Source: Muricomes sp. (GTDB lineage: Bacteria; Bacillota; Clostridia; Lachnospirales; Lachnospiraceae). From it: a stretch of 5,549 nucleotides of DNA. The DNA lies in assembly GCA_020024675.1 (NCBI GenBank), contig JAHHTM010000104.1, positions 1 to 5,549 of the forward strand, read 5' to 3'. A program made the position numbers and the translations under genes. A model generated the notes under the pieces. That model was given only the letters and a program-made list of their open reading frames with translations. It did not search any database and was not told the origin of the DNA. This document shows, in pieces, positions 1 through 5,549 of this stretch (positions are counted from its first letter, which is position 1; each line of letters starts with the position of its first letter).

Positions 1-23
1 TTGCTCAGTTATTTACTCAGCAA
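1..23 (-). terminator. Possible terminator hairpin at the operon end, cut by the window edge
   Basis: TTGCTCAGT (1-9) and ACTCAGCAA (15-23) form a 9-bp stem with one mismatch (positions 6 and 18) and a 5-nt loop. The stem covers the stop codon (13-15) of the kinase-like gene and the last codons before it. A U-tract would have to lie left of position 1, outside the window, so termination cannot be confirmed. The same segment also contains a CTCAG direct repeat (4-8 and 16-20). Confidence 0.35.
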
Positions 24-606
24 TTCTTGCATCAATGTAGTCAATGAGCAATTTAATACTTCCTTCTACTCCAAGCTTGCTACTATTTAAAGTTAAATCG
101 TAGTTTCTGGAATCTCCCCATTTAGTCTTACAATGACTATTATGGTAGTATTTTCTTTTTAAATTCTGTTCTTCAATAAATTTCTCTGCTTCTTTCGCTG
201 ACATATCATAAAGTTTTGTAATTCTGGCAACCTTATGCCCCATATCTCCTGTGATAAAAATTGAGATAAGAGATGGATAATCTTTAAGGATTGTCTCTGA
301 ACATCTACCAACAACGATAAATGATTCTCCTGATGCTGCCCTATCCTTCAAAAATTCAAACTGAAGATTTGCCACATTTTCCTGTGGAGAACTACTCATG
401 CCCTTGACTGTTCGATGAAAAAGTTTTATTTTCATTTTTTCATCAAATTCTTCAAGTGCATCACTGCCAACATTTTTTTCAGCAGCAATCTCTTTTAAAA
501 GATTGCGATCATACAGCTGCATATTATAATGCTCAGACAGTTTTTGAGCGATTTCATGGCCAGCGCTACCAAATTCGCGGCCAATTGAAATGATTACCTG
601 ACTCAT
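13..606 (-). CDS. Cytidylate kinase-like family protein (P-loop nucleotide kinase fold)
   Basis: This 197-residue soluble protein has the hallmarks of the cytidylate kinase-like family (Cytidylate_kin2 type), a divergent branch of the CMP/dCMP kinase fold common in Clostridia. Visible landmarks are the N-terminal beta strand and phosphate-loop region IISIGREFGSAGHE (residues 5-18), YDRNLL (32-37), the second core strand FIVVGRCSETIL (96-107), and the C-terminal block RKYY (151-154), W163-GD, then YDLTLNSSKLGVE (169-181). The phosphate loop lacks the classical GK[S/T], as is usual for this family, so nucleotide binding is expected but the substrate is not known; CMP is only a guess from homology. 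It is the second gene of an operon, 21 bp after the transporter gene. The ATG at 606 follows a strong purine-rich ribosome binding site. No signal peptide or membrane segment is visible. The family assignment is firm; the enzymatic role is not. Confidence 0.85.
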   Translation of the reverse strand: MSQVIISIGREFGSAGHEIAQKLSEHYNMQLYDRNLLKEIAAEKNVGSDALEEFDEKMKIKLFHRTVKGMSSSPQENVANLQFEFLKDRAASGESFIVVGRCSETILKDYPSLISIFITGDMGHKVARITKLYDMSAKEAEKFIEEQNLKRKYYHNSHCKTKWGDSRNYDLTLNSSKLGVEGSIKLLIDYIDARIAE

Positions 607-610
607 AATA

Positions 611-620
611 TCCTTCCTCC
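611..620 (-). promoter_or_regulatory. Tandem Shine-Dalgarno site for the kinase-like gene
   Basis: On the minus strand the 21-bp gap after the transporter stop codon contains GGAGGAAGGA. GGAGG lies 9 nt and AAGGA 4 nt before the ATG at 606, so two overlapping ribosome-binding cores serve one start. This fixes the start codon and suggests that the downstream gene is translated independently rather than by coupling to the transporter. Confidence 0.7.
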
Positions 621-627
621 TTTATTT

Positions 628-1983
628 TTATAAATATCTTGCATAAATCACAACAATAGAAATTGCGATGACAATCGCTGTTGCAGGGAACATAGCCTTA
701 CAATATTTTCCCCATTTAATGATATGTCCTTCCTTGGCTGCTGTAGCAATACCAACTACATTGGCAGATGCTCCAATTGGTGTTGCACTTCCACCGATAT
801 CTGTTCCCATAGCAAGTGTCCATGAAAGCAAAGAAAGATCAACACCTAATGTAGCAGAAAGGTTACTGATTACTGGAATCATTGTAGCTGCAAATGGTAT
901 ATTGTCAATAAATGCACTGGCTACAGCTGATACAATGATAATAATTGCAATCATAAGTTTTATATCTCCACCACTGATCTTTCCAATCCAGTCTGCCAAA
1001 ACCTTTAAGATTCCTGTCTGCTCAAGACCGCCTACAACAACAAACAGTCCAATAAAGAACAACAATGTCTTATAATCAATCTTCTTGATTAATTCTTTCG
1101 CATGTTTTCCTGATGCAATCAAAGATGCTGCACCAACGGCTACTCCTATGAATGCAACTGTGAGTCCTGTCTGTGCATGTGTTACAAGCAAAATTACTGC
1201 ACACAAGAAAATAACTGTATTAATTGCAAATCCACTTTTACTTGTAATTGCTTCTGATGGATCAGGATACACCTGATTTGTATTTCCAGAAGCCACATCT
1301 GCTTTTAATTCCTTACGGAAAATAAAATAAAAATAGAATACGATCACTACTAATGAAATTACAGCAATAAGACCTGTATTTTTAACAAAATCCGCAAATG
1401 AATATCCAAAAGATGTACCAATAATGATGTTCGGTGGGTCACCGCACATTGTAGCCGATCCACCTAAATTTGCGCAAAATACTTCCGCCAAAATCATTGG
1501 AACCGGATTAAATTTCAATAGTTGGGCAAGTTCAATTGTAACTGCCGCAAGGAACAAAATAACTGTGATACTGTCAATGAACATTGCAAGGAAGAATGAC
1601 AATAACATAAATGTAATAAAGATTGGAATAACCTGGTATTTAACCATTTTTGCAATCTTCATACAAAGCCATCTGAAAAATCCTACGTGTGCCATTCCTT
1701 CAACCATAATCATCATACCTGCAATAAATATGATTGTCTCCCAGTTAATCCCACTGGTTGCTTCACCAGCTGCTTCTGATACAATCCAGAAATCCGCCTG
1801 AAAAATACTATGTAGATTCAGAGTCTCTACTATCGCTCCCATGTCATGCATTGCGAAACCTAGTACAAACACCAAAGTTAACAAACCGCACCCAAGTGTG
1901 ACTACATGTCTCTCCCACACTTCGGTAATAACCAGAATGAACATAGCTAAAAAAATTATAACTGCTAAAATCTGTGCTGTCAT
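628..1983 (-). CDS. ArsB/NhaD-family (P-permease, SLC13-like) ion transporter
   Basis: A 451-residue integral membrane carrier of the ion transporter superfamily, in the branch that includes ArsB, NhaD and the OCA2/P proteins. It should move an anion, or exchange Na+ for H+, across the cytoplasmic membrane; the substrate cannot be read from sequence. About 10-12 hydrophobic segments are visible. The diagnostic motifs are LGGSATMCGDPPN (residues 173-185) in the first half and IGGSATPIGASAN (396-408) in the second, each forming a re-entrant substrate-site loop, and each preceded by an FID motif (135-137 and 358-360). The two halves align at a constant offset of 223 residues, the internal pseudo-repeat typical of the fold. 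A hydrophilic linker lies at about 223-252. The length is normal for the family. The start at 1983 has an AAAGGAG site (1994-2000) 10 nt upstream; a nearer ATG at 1990 is out of frame. It is the first gene of an operon with the kinase-like gene and has its own promoter at 2038-2066. No adjacent arsR/arsC-like gene supports an arsenite role. Confidence 0.88.
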   Translation of the reverse strand: MTAQILAVIIFLAMFILVITEVWERHVVTLGCGLLTLVFVLGFAMHDMGAIVETLNLHSIFQADFWIVSEAAGEATSGINWETIIFIAGMMIMVEGMAHVGFFRWLCMKIAKMVKYQVIPIFITFMLLSFFLAMFIDSITVILFLAAVTIELAQLLKFNPVPMILAEVFCANLGGSATMCGDPPNIIIGTSFGYSFADFVKNTGLIAVISLVVIVFYFYFIFRKELKADVASGNTNQVYPDPSEAITSKSGFAINTVIFLCAVILLVTHAQTGLTVAFIGVAVGAASLIASGKHAKELIKKIDYKTLLFFIGLFVVVGGLEQTGILKVLADWIGKISGGDIKLMIAIIIIVSAVASAFIDNIPFAATMIPVISNLSATLGVDLSLLSWTLAMGTDIGGSATPIGASANVVGIATAAKEGHIIKWGKYCKAMFPATAIVIAISIVVIYARYL

Positions 1984-2037
1984 TTCTCATTATCTCCTTT
2001 TTAAAATTATGTCTGGTTTAAACGAACTCCGCATAAC

Positions 2038-2066
2038 ATAATAGCAGACTTTTTTTCTGATGACAA
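2038..2066 (-). promoter_or_regulatory. Sigma-A-type promoter for the transporter-kinase operon
   Basis: On the minus strand, TTGTCA (2066-2061) and TATTAT (2043-2038) are separated by exactly 17 bp; each hexamer matches the consensus at 5 of 6 positions. The predicted transcription start is near 2031, giving a leader of about 48 nt before the ATG at 1983. An AT-rich stretch just upstream (2076-2100) could act as an UP element. No riboswitch-like structure fits in the leader. Confidence 0.65.
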
Positions 2067-2083
2067 TAATTTCACAAATTATT
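2065..2083. repeat. Perfect 8-bp inverted repeat next to the operon promoter
   Basis: AATAATTT (2065-2072) and AAATTATT (2076-2083) are perfect reverse complements around a CAC centre. The left arm overlaps two bases of the -35 element of the leftward promoter, a position where a repressor or activator could act. The arms are pure A/T in AT-rich DNA, so a chance match is quite possible; no regulator family is identified. Confidence 0.35.
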
Positions 2084-2119
2084 TAAAATTTTTTTAATTC
2101 CACTCATTTTGCCAAAGTC

Positions 2120-2148
2120 TTGATTTTTACTTTCCAATATCGTAATAT
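2120..2148 (+). promoter_or_regulatory. Sigma-A-type promoter for the J-domain gene
   Basis: TTGATT (2120-2125) and TAATAT (2143-2148) are separated by 17 bp. The predicted start is near 2155, leaving a short leader of about 28 nt that is mostly the ribosome binding site. No CIRCE element (TTAGCACTC with its inverted copy) is present, so HrcA heat-shock control of this J-domain gene is not supported. Confidence 0.65.
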
Positions 2149-2182
2149 ATATCATGGAAAATAATTAAATAAGGAGGATGAC

Positions 2183-2893
2183 ATGGGAAACCGTACATAT
2201 TATGATATTCTCGGTGTATCCAGTGATGCCACGTTTGAAGAAATCACAAATGCAAAAAATACTCTGGCAAAAGTTTATCATCCTGATGCCAATATAAAAA
2301 ACAATATAGATACAACTGCATTTATGCAGGAAATCCTTGAAGCATATCGTACCTTATCAAATCCTGAATCACGACGAAAATACGATATCAAAATATTCGG
2401 CGGAAGAAAACATCGTATTTTCCGAACTTATACTGTAGGCGATGATCCAAAAGAAGAAAATAAAGCAACCTTTATAACATACTGGAATGCCGCATGTAAA
2501 TTACAAGAGATTGTTTCTAAAAGCGATTACCTTTTTGAACAAAGTGCGAAAGCAAATGTTCTTCCCGCCAGAATTTTCAAAAAAATGGGAACTACACCTA
2601 AAGTTGACAGAGAAACTGCGGAAGAATTAAATCAGCTTTCTCTTAGTGCCATCCAGCATATCACCACACTGAAATTAGCAAGCATCCCTATGAACTACTG
2701 GAATCAAGATGCTATGAACTGGGTATTTATCCGCTGGAGTCAGAATCAATCTGCTGACTATCATTCCCTATTTGCAAAATATGAAATTTTCGTAGAATCT
2801 AATAAAAGCACGACCGAAAAATTAAAACTTCGTTCTGCAAACAAACATTTTCAAAACAGCTTAAAACGTCTTTTAAATTATGCTGTTCAATAA
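2183..2893 (+). CDS. J-domain (DnaJ-like, class C) protein with unrecognised C-terminal domain
   Basis: This 236-residue soluble protein begins with a complete J domain (about residues 5-70): YYDILGV (6-12), helix II ending at the invariant HPD triad (33-35), then helix III EILEAYRTLSNP (50-61) and RRKYD (64-68). The HPD motif is what stimulates the ATPase of a DnaK/Hsp70 partner. There is no Gly/Phe-rich linker and no CxxCxGxG zinc finger (only one cysteine, C105), so it is a class C J protein rather than DnaJ itself, which is also longer. Residues about 90-236 match nothing I recognise. They look helical, with aromatic patches such as TYW (99-101), NYW (171-173) and W180/W185, and a basic C-terminus. 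The start is set by AAGGAGG (2171-2177), 5 nt before the ATG. It is a single-gene unit with its own promoter (2120-2148) and terminator, divergent from the transporter and convergent with the ATPase. A client-recruiting adaptor for Hsp70 is the family-based inference. Confidence 0.88.
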   Translation: MGNRTYYDILGVSSDATFEEITNAKNTLAKVYHPDANIKNNIDTTAFMQEILEAYRTLSNPESRRKYDIKIFGGRKHRIFRTYTVGDDPKEENKATFITYWNAACKLQEIVSKSDYLFEQSAKANVLPARIFKKMGTTPKVDRETAEELNQLSLSAIQHITTLKLASIPMNYWNQDAMNWVFIRWSQNQSADYHSLFAKYEIFVESNKSTTEKLKLRSANKHFQNSLKRLLNYAVQ

Positions 2894-2928
2894 AAAGTTG
2901 TGAGAAATATACTTCTCACAACTTTTTT
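2892..2928. terminator. Bidirectional intrinsic terminator between convergent genes
   Basis: A perfect 15-bp stem, AAAAAGTTGTGAGAA (2892-2906) against TTCTCACAACTTTTT (2913-2927), encloses the 6-nt loop ATATAC. A six-T run (2923-2928) ends the hairpin rightwards, and five A's (2892-2896) give the U-tract leftwards, so the one element can stop both the J-domain and ATPase transcripts. It fills the 37-bp gap between the two stop codons, and the last two bases of the J-domain TAA (2891-2893) lie inside the stem. Confidence 0.92.
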
Positions 2929-2930
2929 GT

Positions 2931-5360
2931 TTAGTCCTCCTCTTCATATCCACGCAATTTTCTATAGTAAAAACGTATTTTTTTCAAAACTGCTGTTAAA
3001 TATCGAAAAACTGGCTCTGTTGCAATGGAAAATACTACAAACAGCATGATACATTTTGGAGACATACTTGTAATTCCAAAAAGATCATTCATAAATATAC
3101 TACAGAATAATAATCCTGCAATACTTCCACACAGTACAATTCTTCTCATATTATTCATTGGAGCACTAATTTTATACAGAATCATAAATCCAACAATTGC
3201 AAGAAGCATTGTGGCTGCTGTAGAAATATCAGTAGAATTCACTTCAAATGTACGCCCAAATACAACAAGTGCCCCAACCGCCAGGACGTCTGTCAATGCA
3301 GCTGGCAGCGCTTTCAAAAATACATTAGTAAGGAAATGCCCTTTGATAATATTTTTATTTGGTTCCAAAGCAAGGAAAAATGCCGGAACACCGATAGTAA
3401 ATGTACTAATTAAGGAAATCTGTGATGGTTCCAATGGATATGTAATCATGAACACAACTGCAAACAAGGACAACAAAAACGAAAATATATTTTTCACAAG
3501 AAACAAACTTGCTGAACGTTGTATATTGTTTACAACCCTTCGTCCTTCCAATACAACTGCAGGCATACATGAAAAATCGGAATCAAGAAGTACAAGCTGT
3601 GAAGCCTGTGCTGCAGCATCACTTCCTGATGCCATTGCAATACTACAATCCGCATCTTTCAAAGCAAGTACATCATTTACTCCATCCCCAGTCATAGCAA
3701 CTGTTCTTCCTTCTTGTTTAAGGATATGAACAAATTTTCTTTTTTGATTTGGGGTAACACGTCCAAACACAGTATGACTAAGAACGGCTTCTCTCATTTC
3801 TTCCTCTGTCTTAAGTGTAGATGCATCTACGTATTGGTCCGCATCTTTAATCCCCGCCTTCTTTGCAACTTCCGAAACAGTAAGCGGATTGTCTCCGGAA
3901 ATAACTTTAACTTCCACACCTTGTTCTGCAAAATATTCAAATGTTTCTGGCGCCTCTTTTCTTATTGAATTAGCCATAAGAATATACCCCAGTGGTGTGA
4001 TTGGTTTCTCCAATGCTTTTCCATCAATCTCACCCTCATATGTACCAAAAACAAGCACACGTGCTCCCTTTGATGCGTATTCCGTAATTTTTTCTTCATA
4101 TATTTCGTAATCTTCTTTTAGTACAAATTCTGGAGCACCTAATACATAGACTTCATCTTCATATGTCACACTACTGTATTTCGTAGCAGAAGAAAATCCT
4201 GTCTTGCTTATCACTTCTTTTCCAGTTGACGTTGTAAAGTACTCTTTTATTGCTGCCATTGTTATATTATCTGATTCCATAGCCGCTGCAAAATCTCCCA
4301 TCATAAGATTAATTGGCGGCATTTTTTCATCGTCATATTTTTCTGTTGGGATAATTTTATGAACCTTCATCGTATTTTCTGTAATCGTACCCGTTTTATC
4401 TACACAAAGCACATCTACTCTTGCAAGTGTCTCAATACATTTCATATCATGAAGAAGCACTTTTTTCTTTGCAAGACGCATGGCACTTACTGCAAGTGCC
4501 ACGCTGGCTAATAGGTACAAACCTTCAGGTATCATACCGATAATCGCCGCAACCATGGAAATCACACTAGATCTAAAGCCTTCCTGCTGGTAGAAAAACG
4601 CCTGAATAAATAATACAATACCAATCGGAATAATTGCAATTCCAACTCCTTTTACCAGCTTATCAAGAGATCGAATCATTTCTGACTGCTCTTTTGTCTG
4701 CATTTCTTTGGCTTTTAACGTAAGCTTTGATATATAAGAATCCACTCCTACTCTCTCAAGTCTTGCATAGCATTTTCCTGATACAATAAAACTTCCTGAC
4801 ATGAGATGACTTCCTTTTCGCTTTGTAATCTCATCAGATTCTCCTGTAAGTAATGATTCATTAACCTGTGCTTCTCCCGAACAGACAACAGCATCTGCAC
4901 ATACCTGACTTCCAGCTTTAAATTCGACAATATCATCTAACACAAGATCCTCTACATCAATGGTTTTTTTCTTTGAGTTTCTAACCACAACAACTCTCGG
5001 CGCATTTAACATCGTCAAATTATCCAATGTCTTTTTCGCTTTAATTTCCTGCACGATACCTATAAGTGTATTTAGTAAGATTACGGGCAAAAATGTAAGA
5101 TTTCGAAAAGAACCAACAATACAAAGCAATATGCTTAGTATAAAAAAAATCAAGTTAAAATATGTAAACACATTATCATGTATAATTTCTTTTTCTGACT
5201 TTGAAGGTGATTCCACCGCTTTGTTCGTCCATCCATGAAGTCTGTGCTCTTGAACCTGCTGTTCTGTAAGTCCTTTTTTATAATCCGGATTATATCTTGT
5301 AGTCGGAATCCTGCGATTTTTATTTTCTTCTACAAACTCTTGCCGCTTTTTTTTCTGCAT
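2931..5360 (-). CDS. Cation-translocating P-type ATPase (CtpE/Exp7-like subgroup)
   Basis: An 809-residue P-type ATPase with all catalytic landmarks. These are the actuator motif TGES (172-175); membrane helix M4 with PEGL (278-281); the phosphorylation site DKTGT with D321 as the phospho-acceptor; a short nucleotide-binding domain with GAPE (408-411); SGDNP (488-492); and the hinge TGDGVND (557-563). About ten membrane helices are visible: M1-M2 at 64-106, M3-M4 at 237-296, and M5-M10 at about 616-792. There is no N-terminal metal-binding CxxC domain and M4 has no CPC, so it is not a heavy-metal pump. The M4 PEGL and the M6 segment FTIGVPAFFLALEPN (654-668) match the subgroup of mycobacterial CtpE and pneumococcal Exp7; CtpE has been linked to calcium, so Ca2+ is a reasonable but unproven substrate. 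The basic N-terminus (MQKKKR) and acidic tail (EEED) are cytosolic. The start at 5360 is supported by AGAGGA (5369-5374), 8 nt upstream. The gene is monocistronic in this window. Confidence 0.92.
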   Translation of the reverse strand: MQKKKRQEFVEENKNRRIPTTRYNPDYKKGLTEQQVQEHRLHGWTNKAVESPSKSEKEIIHDNVFTYFNLIFFILSILLCIVGSFRNLTFLPVILLNTLIGIVQEIKAKKTLDNLTMLNAPRVVVVRNSKKKTIDVEDLVLDDIVEFKAGSQVCADAVVCSGEAQVNESLLTGESDEITKRKGSHLMSGSFIVSGKCYARLERVGVDSYISKLTLKAKEMQTKEQSEMIRSLDKLVKGVGIAIIPIGIVLFIQAFFYQQEGFRSSVISMVAAIIGMIPEGLYLLASVALAVSAMRLAKKKVLLHDMKCIETLARVDVLCVDKTGTITENTMKVHKIIPTEKYDDEKMPPINLMMGDFAAAMESDNITMAAIKEYFTTSTGKEVISKTGFSSATKYSSVTYEDEVYVLGAPEFVLKEDYEIYEEKITEYASKGARVLVFGTYEGEIDGKALEKPITPLGYILMANSIRKEAPETFEYFAEQGVEVKVISGDNPLTVSEVAKKAGIKDADQYVDASTLKTEEEMREAVLSHTVFGRVTPNQKRKFVHILKQEGRTVAMTGDGVNDVLALKDADCSIAMASGSDAAAQASQLVLLDSDFSCMPAVVLEGRRVVNNIQRSASLFLVKNIFSFLLSLFAVVFMITYPLEPSQISLISTFTIGVPAFFLALEPNKNIIKGHFLTNVFLKALPAALTDVLAVGALVVFGRTFEVNSTDISTAATMLLAIVGFMILYKISAPMNNMRRIVLCGSIAGLLFCSIFMNDLFGITSMSPKCIMLFVVFSIATEPVFRYLTAVLKKIRFYYRKLRGYEEED

Positions 5361-5409
5361 AGTATATATCCTCTTTATGATATTATATAAATTTTTTCAT
5401 AATTCTATT

Positions 5410-5438
5410 ATTTTACCTATATCTCTATCTTAGCACAA
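5410..5438 (-). promoter_or_regulatory. Probable promoter for the P-type ATPase gene
   Basis: On the minus strand, TTGTGC (5438-5433) is followed after 17 bp by TAAAAT (5415-5410). The -10 is good (5 of 6) but the -35 keeps only the TTG. The predicted start near 5403 gives a leader of about 43 nt. A perfect TATAAT (5387-5382) lies closer to the gene, but it has no -35 partner and would start transcription right at the ribosome binding site, so I prefer the upstream pair. Confidence 0.4.
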
Positions 5439-5454
5439 TCTATTCTGTTTTACA

Positions 5455-5464
5455 GAGAATTCTC
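5455..5464. repeat. 10-bp perfect palindrome upstream of the ATPase promoter
   Basis: GAGAATTCTC is a perfect palindrome, about 17 bp upstream of the predicted -35 element of the ATPase gene. The position would suit an operator or activator site, but a single short palindrome without a second copy or known consensus is weak evidence. Confidence 0.25.
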
Positions 5465-5516
5465 CAAATCTTAATAAGTTTAAAGTATTTTTATAAATTT
5501 AATGCATCATATTCCC

Positions 5517-5545
5517 TTGTTTTCTTTTTTTATATACCTTATAAT
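5517..5545 (+). promoter_or_regulatory. Likely promoter of a rightward gene beyond the window
   Basis: TTGTTT (5517-5522) and a perfect TATAAT (5540-5545) are spaced by 17 bp on the plus strand. Only TTG of the -35 matches, but the exact -10 and spacing make this a credible sigma-A promoter. It would start near position 5552, just past the end, driving a gene divergent from the ATPase. No part of that gene is visible. Confidence 0.45.
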
Positions 5546-5549
5546 GTAT

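Noticed and set aside
668..1801. Plus-strand open frames (668-1075, 1085-1276, 1424-1801) antisense to the transporter
   Set aside because: They mirror the transporter codons, lack ribosome binding sites and show no family resemblance. The long runs without stops follow from the transporter's codon use.
628..1983. Assignment of the carrier as an arsenite efflux pump (arsB)
   Set aside because: The superfamily motif alone does not define arsenite specificity, and no arsR, arsC or arsA neighbour is present.
2016..2023. GTTTAAAC palindrome in the transporter leader
   Set aside because: An 8-bp palindrome that does not extend and is expected by chance in AT-rich DNA; nothing ties it to regulation.
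1984..2182. A riboswitch or small RNA in the divergent intergenic region
   Set aside because: Both predicted leaders are under 50 nt and show no conserved aptamer-like pairing or terminator; the space is accounted for by promoters and ribosome binding sites.
3025..3729. A 234-codon open frame on the plus strand, antisense to the ATPase gene
   Set aside because: It lies wholly inside the well-supported ATPase gene, has no ribosome binding site before its ATG, and its product lacks any recognisable domain. It is a shadow of the real frame.
4748..4936. A 62-codon minus-strand frame inside the ATPase gene
   Set aside because: It overlaps the ATPase in another frame on the same strand, with no independent start signal or recognisable product.
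5431..5437. TTAGCAC (from position 5431) as the start of a CIRCE heat-shock operator
   Set aside because: Only seven bases agree with the left arm, and no inverted GAGTGCTAA copy follows at the proper spacing.

Overview
The window (5,549 bp, AT-rich) looks like chromosomal DNA from a low-GC Firmicute, most likely a Clostridia/Lachnospiraceae-type gut anaerobe. This is inferred from base composition, strong AGGAGG-type ribosome binding sites, compact sigma-A promoters and the gene families present; no marker gene fixes the genus. There is no rRNA, tRNA, CRISPR array, insertion sequence or phage gene. Coding density is about 92%, and no gap exceeds 200 bp.

Left block (13-1983, minus strand): a two-gene operon transcribed leftwards. 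The first gene encodes a 451-residue membrane carrier of the ArsB/NhaD (P-permease, SLC13-like) type. After 21 bp follows a 197-residue P-loop kinase-like protein of the cytidylate kinase-like family. A good promoter sits at 2038-2066 and a possible terminator hairpin lies at the very left edge (1-23).

Centre (1984-2893): a 199-bp divergent intergenic region holds two back-to-back sigma-A-type promoters. The rightward one drives a single gene for a 236-residue J-domain protein (class C co-chaperone) whose C-terminal two thirds I do not recognise.

Right block (2931-5360, minus strand): an 809-residue cation-translocating P-type ATPase of the CtpE/Exp7-like subgroup, convergent with the J-domain gene. 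The 37 bp between the two stop codons are almost entirely one perfect 15-bp hairpin that can terminate transcription in both directions. Upstream of the ATPase (5361-5549) are a probable leftward promoter and a likely rightward promoter for a gene beyond the window.

Functionally this is a membrane-transport and housekeeping neighbourhood: a secondary ion carrier with a partner nucleotide-kinase-like protein, a chaperone adaptor, and a primary cation pump. Nothing shows that the three transcription units form one system. I do not see a clear undescribed system; the least explained items are the J-domain protein's C-terminal domain and the pairing of the transporter with the kinase-like protein.
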